DNA from: Calonectria ilicicola
Taxonomy: Eukaryota > Ascomycota > Sordariomycetes > Hypocreales > Nectriaceae
Direction of reading: 5' to 3'
Assembly: GCA_020809705.1 (NCBI GenBank)
Contig: CP085835.1
Coordinates: forward strand, 930,001-994,000
DNA length: 64,000 nt
The notes under the pieces are model-generated. The model worked only from the letters and a program-made list of their open reading frames with translations. It was not told where the DNA came from and did no database searches. The translations under genes and the position numbers were made by a program. Each line of letters starts with the position of its first letter. Position 1 is the stretch's first letter. This document shows, one piece after another, positions 35,379 to 45,367 of this stretch.

Positions 35379-37964
35379 TTAAATTGGATTCATCATCTCG
35401 GAACCCTCTGTCCCAAAATGCCACTCATTCATATTGGTAGACTCAAAGCCATCAACGCTTGGAACATCATGCAATGGGTCAGCCCCAAAGTTAATTCCTG
35501 GCCCCAAATGTTGTGTCTCCCATTGGTTGTTCTGTGCCTGGGGGCACAAATCAGCTGGGCCATCTCCCAGCATTTCATTCCACATGCGCCACCCTTGCCA
35601 ACCCCCTGGAGCCTCTTCATCAACTTCCATAAAGGCTTCTTTGACAGCGTCTGAAACCAATTCGCTCATCCCTGGCTTGAAATTGTCCTTTACATCAGCA
35701 TGTTGTTGGCTATGCTGAATGCCAGGGTGAGATGGGTCAGGTGCGCTTGGCGCCGCTCCCGATTTTCTTCTAGGCTTGGGCGGCTCCCTCATTCCTTGAA
35801 TGTGAAATTCTGGTGCTTTGAATGTTGAACCTGGAAGAACCAGGGTTTTGAAAAAGATGCCCGACAATGCATCGAAAATGTCTCTGTACTTCACCGCTCC
35901 AGCCCATTTCTCGCCAAATATTGTGAGGCTCTGAGAACAAGCCTGCATCGCCTCAATCACATCAGATCCAAATAGCGCGCGATTACGCCACAAACAGTAA
36001 ACTAATGTCAAACCAGCAACGAAGCAGCTGTGCAGCGATATCATCGTGTACGTCAACGTCTTTTGCTGGTTAAGCCGTTTGTACGCGATGCAAACGGAGG
36101 CAGCAGAGCGTGCTGTTGTGAGAAACCGATCATCAGATGTATCCAGGGTCGGTAATAAAATAGTAAACAGAGAAAGGATTGACTTTTGATATTGCCTATA
36201 CACTGCCAGTTAGCTCATTCAATGCAGCCTTAATATGATAGCTTTTGCATCCTACAAATTATAAAAATCATGGGCGTCGTAGTTGGCGCTCTCGGGATCG
36301 TACATCCAAGTAATGTTTTTGGCATCTTTTGGGAGTTGTGGAACGGTTTGTACCCACTGATCCAAGTCTTTTCGCATCTTTGCCATTTTCTCGTTTAATC
36401 TAGCCCGCTCCTCTGGTAGGCCTGAAAAGACATCCTTGTCTACGCGAAAAACAGAGCGTTGTATTCGAGACTGTATTCTCTCGAGTTTTATGACGTGTAT
36501 AAATGGTTCGATGTTTGACCAAGAAGCTCCATTAGACAAATCTGGGACATCCTCATGCGTTAGGTCCCTAAATTCTCGGCCCAAGCTTGGAAGCTTTTCA
36601 TCGTTAGCTCTCAGTCATTTTTTTTTCCGAACTCAACATACCTCAACATCGATATCACGATCGGCAATTGAGAATGCCCTTCCGAGAATTACGCTGGTAC
36701 CTCGGTCTAATCCATAACAACACCAAAATGCTCGACGGCGGATTTCTAGATCACGGGGACTATGGTGGGTCGATCCAGGGCGACTTTCGCGATGCAAGCC
36801 CAACTCAATACAAAGCGACACTGCATACCTTACTTGACTCCAGGCTCCGGCCCCATATGGTGATCGCTGGCCATGAAGGCCTAAGAGAAGCAAAAATTGG
36901 GCTGTTCCTAAATTATGTTGTTCTAGGATATAATCCATAGGCTCTATCGCTGCCATGAGGTGCTTTTCGGAATCCACCCCGCACGGAGTTCTGGTCAACT
37001 GAAGAAAGCGGGCCGCGATTGCATAAATCAGATGCATGATGCTCCGCTGCATAATTGTGAGGGCACCTTGATTGTACTGGATATCAAACAGAGCAGTGTA
37101 CTCTTTTCGATCGAGAAGCGGCCATCTTGTGTGCAGCCGATCGAAGAATGTTTTAAATAGCAATTTGGCTTGGTCACAAGGTGGAAACTCAGACACTAGC
37201 TCACCGTGCGAGGTGACAAATGTGCTGGGCGTCATGTATGAGTGAGGTATTTCAACCGGTGGCGACTGCATTATTTCTGGTCCCAAGGCAATGTTTCGAG
37301 TCCTAGAACCCTTAAAGATTGAAGTTTGGATCATTCGCGCGATGGCAGCCCCGGAACTCTCTCCGAGATAGAATGGCTCGGGCGCAGTGTCCGTCGTACC
37401 CGAAGCGCGCAGCGAAAGATAAGCGACGCCGTCAACGAGAGAAGTTGTCTCTTCTGTGTCAGCAGGCTCAGAAAAGGAGCTCTGTCTTGATGAAAGAGAG
37501 TCAGAGCCGGGGCGACATGCAATCATTGGGCTGGTCTGGTCGCTGGTAACCTCCATCTTGGATGAATTGGCCTCAAAGTGGTCCTCGGCGTAGGCTGGCA
37601 AATGGGCTTCAAGAAATGCAATGCGCTCCTCTAAAGCATTTATATATCTAAAAGCCGATTAGAGATCTTTTTTTGTTGAGTATCGGGTTTCTCGGGATCC
37701 TACAGTGACTTTCCACCAGGATATTGTGGTCGGATTGGCCTTTCGTAGATGCACGGTGTCCCGGCCCGTTCGCACGACTTGCAGACAGGATGGTTGCCAT
37801 CGCACTGTTTTTTGGGGTTAAATTCTACACTATATGAACCCAAAATATGAAATACGAACCCTTTGTTTTCGCCGGTTACAGCGTTTGCAGGCCAAGGAAA
37901 CACGAGTTTTTCGCGTTGGCTGACCAGCCTTGGAGCTGGCCTTGCCCTCACTGGAAGCCAACAT
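35379..37964 (-). CDS. Zn(II)2Cys6 fungal-specific transcription factor
   Basis: Five exons (complement of 37860..37964, 37704..37804, 36642..37647, 36256..36593, 35379..36195) give 788 residues. Splicing out intron 1 restores the binuclear cluster: Cys at 26, 29, 36, 43, 46 and 53, spaced C-x2-C-x6-C-x6-C-x2-C-x6-C. A linker and short coiled coil follow (YINALEERIAFLEAHL). The middle has the fungal-trans domain (KTFFDRLHTRWPLLDRKEYT, then the CCYGLDRGTSVILGR block). The C-terminus is rich in Asn, Gln and acidic residues. It should bind CGG-type sites in the nucleus. It lies between the allantoinase and NCS1 permease genes and is divergent from the permease, so it may control them. That link is inference. 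Confidence 0.9.
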
Positions 37965-38799
37965 ACCCCTCTTTTTTATAGAAGCTGCGAGAATGGAGAG
38001 TCCGGGGCAATAGATTTACGCGAAATTCTTTAATTGTGGTGATTATGAAATGGCGGAAGGTCAAATACAGTCTAGCATAGACTCAAAGCCTAGTCAAATT
38101 CGAATTACAAGTCAGCCAACTTCCTCCGCTTGTAGCCAGTCCTCCATCGCTTTCACAATTGAATCGCCAAAAACGAGTACACAGATTCCAAAAATCACAT
38201 GCAATTTCGAGCGGAAGTACTCACATTTAACAACAGTTCGCCAAGACGTAGTATGGTGCTGGAATCGCGGTGGAGCAAATCATTCAGAACCAAGATTCAG
38301 TAGGCATCCAACGAGGAAACAAAGATCAAGGTTTGGGCGCGTCGGCAGTTTTGTTCCGACGAATAACGGGAATAAAGCTGAGTGGCGTGAGGAGAGATAA
38401 GTACGCCGGCACTGTTGATTGCCGGTCAATGATAAGCATGACTCTTCTGGGCAATCCTAGACGCTACCTTACCCCGCAAAATTCGTTTATCAATCCCCAA
38501 TCGAGCACTGTTACAGCGCCCGCAAACAGGCTTGGCTCCGAAAGCGTTCAGGTTCTTGGCCGGTCTTAGGAGAGCGCTAATTGGGGAGCAAGGGAGCGTA
38601 ATCGGCCGGAAACCACCCGATGGGGACGATAAGGCTGGGCAGCATGAACTGTAGGATCTACATCAAGACTCATTTGAATAGAAACCATGTCATCCTTGGT
38701 TGTTCTTAACTTTATATCGAGTCAATTGCCACTGCGACCTTGGATGCGAAAAGAGTCCGAAAATTGACAATTGTTGTGAATTCGGAATAATTAACAAAA
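37965..38799. promoter_or_regulatory. Divergent promoter of regulator and NCS1 permease with HGATAR motifs
   Basis: The 835-base spacer holds AGATAA at 38395-38400, TGATAA at 38430-38435 and CGATAA at 38627-38632, upstream of the permease start at 38800. A near-palindrome of CGG, 7 bases, CCG lies at 38607-38619, which could bind a Zn(II)2Cys6 dimer. No gene is recognised. Confidence 0.45.
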
Positions 38800-40836
38800 A
38801 TGGGTCGGTTTCGGGTGCCGACTCGCGAGGAGATTGCGGCTCCATTTCAGTCCAAGGAGGCATTCGTCGATTTCGTCAAAGCGCCCAGAGATGTCGATGG
38901 TCACCGGAGCATGGGAAGCGCGAGATGGTCAAACAAGGACTTGGATCCCACACCAATCGAGCATAGAACGTGGACATGGTGAGCAATTGGTGTAAGATCA
39001 GGTAACAGCACAAGGCTCATAATAATGCAGGTTCAACCTTCCACTATACTGGTTCTCTAACCAATTCAGTTTAACTGGTTGGAATACAGGTTCATCGCTG
39101 GTTGCTGTGGGACTGGTAAGCAATTTACCAAACAGACTTCATCACTGATATACTAACAAGTGCGGTAGACATGGCAACAATCCTTCATCTCCTGCGTGAT
39201 AGGAGCACTTCTCGCTTCTGTTGTTGTCGTATGCATGGCTAGGCCAGGTGCCAAGTATCACATTGGATAGTGCGTAAAGCCTCAACAAGGAACAACCATG
39301 AGTGATGAACTGCAGTTGACTAACAATTACATAATAGCCCTGTCCTGTGTCGATCAAGCATGGGAATGTACGGATCATTCTTCTTCATCTTTATTCGAGC
39401 CATGGTGTGCATCATTTGGTATGGGTAAGTCATCACAGTTCTAAGACTCCAGCGAAGTCAATTCGTACTAACTAGCACTCAACAGAATTCAGACCTATTA
39501 CGGTGCATCCATCTTATCGGTCATGTTGAGATGCATTTTCGGAAGCTCTTGGGAAAATCTCCACAATTCCTTGTCTGCTAGTGCCGATGTTTCATCCAAG
39601 CTTCTCTTGTCATTTTTCATTGTTTGGATCCTTGAGTTCCCATTCGTACGTTTTCCCTGTCGTATCTCGTTGAAAGCTCCGGCTAATTTCACATAGATGT
39701 GGGTTCACCCGAGACATATCCACTACATCTTTACCGTCAAGGGATTCACCATGCCCATCGCTGCGTTTGCCATTTTTGGATGGTGCATGGCCAACGGAGG
39801 CGGGCTCAAGGCGATGGAGATGGCCTCTGCTTCTGGCGCAGCAACTGCAGCAACAACGCCACTTGGATGGAGCGTAATGTCGGGCATCAATGTCATCATG
39901 GGAGGTCTATCCCCTATGCTTGTCAACCAGCCTGACTTGGCTCGATACTGCCAGAAGCCAAGAGATGCAGGATGGCTGCAGGGTGCTAGCGTGTTTGTCA
40001 CCTCCGTCATCGTTTTCTTCCTCGGCCTTGCGTCTACTACTTCAATCGAGGGTGTATGGGGAGTGGCCTACTGGAACATTTGGGACTTGCTCGATGCTAT
40101 TCTAGATCACCACTGGACACCCGGCGCGCGAGCAGGCGTTTTCTTTCTCGGGCTTGCATTCCTTTTGGGTGTTTTTACAACCAACTTTGGCGCCAACTCG
40201 ATCCCGTTCGGTGCAGATATGACTGGACTCTTCCCACGATGGTTGACTATCCGACGAGGACAAGTCTTGTGCGCTATCCTCGGAATTGCTGTTGTTCCCT
40301 GGAAGCTTATTGCCAACGCAGCCGCCTTTCTCTCTTTCTTGGGCAGCTATAATATTTTCATGGCCCCTCTATGCGCAGTTATCATTGTTGATTACGCTTT
40401 TGTCCGAAAAGGAAACATCCACGTACCGTCTTGCTACGATGGAAGCAAGCGCGGACTTTACTATCACTGGTCGGGTGTCAATTGGGTGGGCGCCATCGCA
40501 TGGGTCCTGGGCACGACAATGGGTCTTCCCGGGCTCATCGGACAGTACCAGCCCCAGGTTCTGACTGATGCCTCCCGATACATGTACATGATGGGGTGGA
40601 TTTTGACCTTTGTGACTGCTGCTGTGATCTATCTGATTGGTTCACTGTTCGTTAAATACAAGATCTTTCCCGAGGGTCGGGAGTCAACTGTCCCAGAGTG
40701 GGAGTGGTTGGCAAATGAAGGGCGGGAAGGATTCTTTGAGGGCGAGCGTGAAGAGCGGGGTTCAATCTCAGCTCCTTCCACGCCTCCAGCATTGGATAAT
40801 GAAGAAATTCCAGTGGATAAAAAGGATTTGGCTTAG
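38800..40836 (+). CDS. NCS1 family nucleobase/allantoin permease
   Basis: Six exons (38800..38978, 39031..39115, 39169..39269, 39338..39424, 39486..39645, 39697..40836) give 583 residues with all phases consistent. The N-terminus has SNKDLDPTPIEHRTWTWFNL, the conserved entry to NCS1 helix 1. GAKYHIGYPVLCRSSMGMYG and WYGIQTYYGASILSVMLRCI are the classic family motifs around helices 2 and 3. About 12 helices and an acidic cytosolic tail follow. Fungal relatives of the Fur/Dal4 branch import uracil, uridine, allantoin or cytosine with protons. The neighbouring allantoinase favours allantoin as substrate, but sequence alone does not settle it. Confidence 0.92.
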
Positions 40837-41035
40837 AAGGCTGTTGGCACTTCAAAAGGATTGTTCAATATCAGACCACATCTAGTTAATATGACTTAAT
40901 TGATTGTATAGAATGGCAATTGCTACCAATAAGCAAATCTATCATGGATTCTTAATTTGAACCAGCCATGTCTGATATGTGAGCCATGAAGATGTACAAT
41001 CCTTCTCCCTTCCCTTCTTTCATCTAAAAATGACC

Positions 41036-42484
41036 TTATTTCATATTCATAAATTCTCTCGGAACTACGACTGGGATAAAATGACTGGGGATCTGCACAT
41101 GGTGTTCGCCGCCTGCCAAGGAAGTTGCCCAGGAAGCTGCCTCCCAGCTATCATGTATATCCGCATTATTTGCTGGGAACTTGCGGCAGACGTACTTTGC
41201 ATCCCCATCAGCTCCCTGGTAGAAGATCCAAATGGAACCTTTCACGATAACAAGATAGGGCTGGCAATTTTCAGCGGCCAGAGGAAGAGAATCATCGCCA
41301 CGCTCTTCCTTGATAATCTGGCTCGCTATCGGTTCTCCCTTTTGTTCTTCTTTTTGTTCCGGCTCAAACTCGGAAGGGTTCAAGAAGCGTGACGAGAGTG
41401 ACCATCTGGAGCGCGGGGCGACACTGGACTCGAAGGCGGGTGTGCGCGCCACCACTCGGGCTGTGCGTTGCTCCTCCGTCACGGTAGGAAAGCACTCCAT
41501 CTTATCAACAAAGCCCATGAATGAACCAGAGCCAGCATATCTTATTCTCGCATAACACAGAGCCCCATTGTCAAAATAAAACACGTAAAGATACTGCTCG
41601 AGGTTCACGTCCAAGACAATGGGTGTGACGTTGGTAACGTGCTTGGGCAGCTCGAAAGTCTGGGACTGCCATCGGAAACCCTGATCTTCGTTGTGTTCTC
41701 TCGTTGATGCAGCTTCGGCCATAAACGTGCGTTCGTCCATCATATGCAGAGAAAGCAAATTCTTGGTCTGGTTTTGGTTTTGGCTCAGGGTCATCAGCAC
41801 CAGATATTTGAGCGAAGAGCCGACGATAAACGAGTGAACCGGAATGTTGGATTTCTGGGAAGGCCAAGTGCCAATATTCAAAACTTTTGGACTCATGGCA
41901 GTACGGAGCGTTTTTTCTTGGTCTTTGTCGAGATCATATCTGGTGGGAAGAGCAAGTGTGTTTCGGCCATGCGTTTGCGAGCGGTACTTGATGCTGACAG
42001 TGCCATCGTCATTATCCACGGCAATTGCAGCGAGAAGTGCAGAGCCGTGCTGCCCGTAATTGCGACTAGTTTCCGGTCTCATTGCTACAGGCGACAAATG
42101 GGTCGCGTCAGACAGTCCCAGTGATGAACCAGTGAACAGGGTCTCAAAGGTCTGTGTCTGAGCGACGTGGATGCCAGGGCCCCATCGCGTAAACTCAATA
42201 TTGACGTTTTTGTCGACAGTTAGAGTATTCATCAAAATTGAGCTTAAGGGACCGGAATACTCCAGGAGAGGTGGGAGCTGGACTCCATCTGCTAGGGTGG
42301 TTGGGGGGATCCTGTTTGTTACTGCAACTGGAACGGGAAGGGCTTTGTTGGCTTGGTTGCTGTTGGGACAATCTAGGGTCCAAAATTGAAGGCGTGGAGG
42401 ATATTCCTTCGCGAAGCTTTGCCATTGAAGCAAGATGATTGTCTTGGATGACTCGTAGTGGCTACTCTTTGATGAGAGACCCAT
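41036..42484 (-). CDS. Protein of unknown function, 482 residues
   Basis: This is a single exon with ATG at 42482-42484. I do not recognise the family. No signal peptide or membrane helix is visible. The middle alternates short beta-like segments with aromatic residues (VHSFIVGSSLKYLVLMTLSQ, YLYVFYFDNGALCYARIRYA, YLVIVKGSIWIFYQGADGDA), which would suit a beta-propeller or lectin-like fold. A charged Glu/Lys-rich linker (EFEPEQKEEQKGE) precedes the last segment. Its long uninterrupted frame and sensible composition support a real gene. It converges with the NCS1 permease 199 bases away. Confidence 0.75.
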   Translation of the reverse strand: MGLSSKSSHYESSKTIILLQWQSFAKEYPPRLQFWTLDCPNSNQANKALPVPVAVTNRIPPTTLADGVQLPPLLEYSGPLSSILMNTLTVDKNVNIEFTRWGPGIHVAQTQTFETLFTGSSLGLSDATHLSPVAMRPETSRNYGQHGSALLAAIAVDNDDGTVSIKYRSQTHGRNTLALPTRYDLDKDQEKTLRTAMSPKVLNIGTWPSQKSNIPVHSFIVGSSLKYLVLMTLSQNQNQTKNLLSLHMMDERTFMAEAASTREHNEDQGFRWQSQTFELPKHVTNVTPIVLDVNLEQYLYVFYFDNGALCYARIRYAGSGSFMGFVDKMECFPTVTEEQRTARVVARTPAFESSVAPRSRWSLSSRFLNPSEFEPEQKEEQKGEPIASQIIKEERGDDSLPLAAENCQPYLVIVKGSIWIFYQGADGDAKYVCRKFPANNADIHDSWEAASWATSLAGGEHHVQIPSHFIPVVVPREFMNMK

Positions 42485-43295
42485 GTTGGTGTTTGTGTGA
42501 ACGAATGCAGTTGTGATGTGATGGTGATGGTGAAGTTCTTGGATGGCAATAACAATGGTGATTATAAATAATTAACATCCAGTGGAATGAAATGATGCCA
42601 GTTATTGAAATAGAAACTGCAATACTTGTGTTGAAATGATTCGTTCCAGCGAACAGGCAGCAGTCAGCTCGAGACGTGTCAATTGTGGTTTGACGCGAAC
42701 AATGCTTGTGCATGAAAGAAATGGAAGTATGCCTAGCGCCTGCTGCGCCACACCTAGTGCCAAGATAGATACCGATATCCACCCACCTTGTCCAATCACA
42801 GCCACTCACTCTGTCGCTTATGTAAAGACTCCTCAGGTACCCTAGAGTATGAACAGACTGAGAACTGTTATGACAGTTGGTTCTAGCATTAGATAAAACA
42901 GCAAGAATTTTGAGGTATAGCCCAGGTGTTCTGACATTTCGCACTTTATTTATCTTTCGCGAATGGTTTTTCATGTTGAACGCCTAGCAAGCTTGATACG
43001 AATCAGCAGACAGATCTAAATATACTAGATAAATAACAGTGAATGTTTTCCCCAACTCCGGCGTTGGTTGTGATCAACCATGTGCCACTGGCTTTTTGTG
43101 GATGATTCATGTGTATTTTAATCAACGAAAAATTATCTATTTAACTGCACAGCCCAACTTGATTTTAGATTTTGATACTCGAAAAGAGCCATCTGAAATC
43201 CACCGGACCATTAAACCTGAATTTCCAAATCCATTACCACAAACAAGCTACTCTTGACAGTACGGCAACTAAAGCCAACAAGGAATCCGAGCAAA
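42485..43295. other. Intergenic
   Basis: This 811-base gap lies between the divergent 482-residue gene and the small zinc-finger-like gene. Short open frames occur on both strands, but none is convincing. Confidence 0.5.
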
Positions 43296-43517
43296 ATGAC
43301 CAACGAGACAGAAGCCAACGGATTTAATATTATAGTGTTTTGGAAGTATCGATGCATGTGTTCGAAAGAAGTCACAACTCGGACCAACATGTTGCGACAT
43401 CTCAGTCATTGTCCAGGGCTGCTTGTAAGTGAGGGGAATTATAGATGTAAATGTGCATTTGAAACAGCATCTTATCTTGAGTTCCGGAACCACTTCGACG
43501 AGTGCATTCTGCCCTAG
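43296..43517 (+). CDS. Small protein with two C-x-C-x12-H-x3-C modules
   Basis: This is a 73-residue frame from ATG at 43296. Two segments share exactly the same spacing, C-x-C-x12-H-x3-C: YRCMCSKEV...LRHLSHC and YRCKCAFET...RNHFDEC, both starting with Tyr-Arg-Cys. The pattern is like a shortened C2H2/C2HC zinc finger, so zinc binding is likely. The internal match of spacing is the main evidence that the frame is real, because it is short and isolated. It could be a stand-alone small regulator or a remnant of a larger zinc-finger gene. AT-rich, gene-poor DNA surrounds it. Confidence 0.5.
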   Translation: MTNETEANGFNIIVFWKYRCMCSKEVTTRTNMLRHLSHCPGLLVSEGNYRCKCAFETASYLEFRNHFDECILP

Positions 43518-45059
43518 TCTAGGTGTTCTAAATAAGGCCTTCATCCCCAAATGTTTTACGGAGACAGGACCTCTAACACTTTGTTATCATGAGGGTTATG
43601 TAGCTAAAATTGGATATAATATAGAAGAAAAATGGATACGTGCATCATTTGAAATTTTCAATTTGCTTGTGTCTTGACTGGGTGTTCTTTTACAAAGAGG
43701 GATAGTCATTGTCCTTTGAATTGAGGTAGTGTCCCATGCTGTGATGAAGCCATGCGGGAGAGGAGAAACATATGGTTACTCATATCTGGAAGGGAAAACT
43801 GTGTGAATTATTAATAATTTAAAGAATATAATATTATCTTTCTAAAATAAACAATGAAATATTTCTCCGAATACTAACTTAATCGATTGTATTCTCGGAG
43901 AATCACCAATTAATGCCTGTTGGAGCCACCATCGATCACGCTGTGGAGCTTTGACGTTTTCCTTCTTCAAGCAAGGTTTGTACACAGTCGATACCACTCT
44001 TCTTCAGCCACTGCTTGCAGCATGGGATATGAAACTTCCGCGACGGCTTCGGTTATGTTGAACAAGAAAAAGCTATTCTTTGCAGCGAACGAAGACGATT
44101 TTTGGCATCCTGAACGGCCCGGAAGAACGATTCTGGTAGGTATATGGCAGCGACGATTATATTTTGAAACACTATTTGATGTAAGGGTAAAAGTCAGAGC
44201 CCATTCCAGACTCGTGTTTTGTTCAGCTCAATAACTTCATCGCTTCTGAATGCTCTCATATGTCCCATGAGCATTCCCAACGCATCGGGGTGGAATACAG
44301 ATTTAGATATAGCTAAGATTCCACCAAATTCTGAGACAGAATCGCGTATCTTGCACTATGAAGAGACCAGAGTGTGCAGCTTGTAGAAGATAGTTCAGTA
44401 GCGCCAAGCTTTGGTGTAAGATCGAGATCAATATCTGACACGAGCAAAGGCCTGCAATAACCAGCAATTCCTTGTCGCCAAGAGCCGTGGAGGAATCTCC
44501 ATAGCTCGGGCCGTCTTTAACTGTAATTAGTCGGAGGACCAGGATTTGAATTTGCGATTTGTTGAATAGTGTTGAGAAGTGTAAGACTCCCTGTCATTTC
44601 TTATTGTCATTGCTGACGCCAAGAACGGGATAATCAAGAAAATGGTTTATTATGGAATAGCTTTGATGCCGAGTAGTAAGAATTAAAAGTGTATTCCTAG
44701 CGGTGTCTTTGCTATTTGGGAAATGAGGTGTCTGCTTAATAGAGCTAGGGTTAGTGTGATCATAGTTAGCAAGTTCCAATGACTCCCACAAGAGCCATAG
44801 CAGTCAACTCTACCAATGCCGCATGCTCGAATCTTTTCTTTACTTATCAGAGAGCATACAATCTATGATCTGTTAATAATAGCTTGCAAAGAATTATATT
44901 AAAGCATCACGGGTTATTCAGACAGAATATTACAAAGCAAGCGAGGTGAAGTCTTTATTATCTTTCCTATTTTTTTTATCATATGATACAAATGTTTCCA
45001 TATTTGAAAGCGGTACACCCATTTTTGGAAGTGTTGCTTGATGTAAAACTGTTCCTGCT

Positions 45060-45179
45060 CTATTCCCTTGAGATAAATGCGTCGAACTCTTTCAAGATAT
45101 CCGACCACTCAGAGTCGACGCCTGGTTCAAGTAAAGGCCATTCATTGATGGTAAGCCCAACACTAGAAGGTAGCTTTTT
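45060..45179 (-). pseudogene. Possible 3' gene remnant
   Basis: A 39-codon open stretch ends in a stop at 45060-45062. It reads like a real protein C-terminus (NEWPLLEPGVDSEW, then SDILKEFDAFISRE). It could begin at a splice acceptor (TTCATAG) just upstream, but upstream DNA is AT-rich and I found no matching exon. The family is not recognised. Confidence 0.25.
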
Positions 45180-45257
45180 CTATGAATTGATATTCTTTGG
45201 CTTTTATTATTTTTTATTTATAACTGATAAATAACTTTATATATTGATCTCTCTCGT

Positions 45258-45281
45258 TTAAGTTAACGTACGTTAACTTAA
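45258..45281. repeat. Perfect 24-bp palindrome
   Basis: The half-site is ttaagttaacgt, followed directly by its exact reverse complement, with no spacer. It includes two GTTAAC steps around a central cgtacg. It lies 87 bases beyond the stop of the NACHT-VCBS gene. Confidence 0.85.
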
Positions 45282-45367
45282 CAGTCAAATTAACAAGTCT
45301 TGCGACAAGGATCAACACGACAATCTAAGAAAGGCCCATTAAGAATATATTGGCCGATGAGAAGTTC

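Larger units (their letters stand above)
43518..45367. other. AT-rich gap with possible gene remnants
   Basis: No complete gene is recognised in this 1.85-kb stretch. On the minus strand, 44313..44510 is open for 66 codons in one frame and partly in another, with no start. A short terminal-exon-like fragment (45060..45179) and a palindrome (45258..45281) have their own entries. Confidence 0.5.

Noticed and set aside
44313..44510. 66-codon open stretch on the minus strand
   Set aside because: It has no start codon, a second frame is also open over much of it, and neither reads like a known protein.
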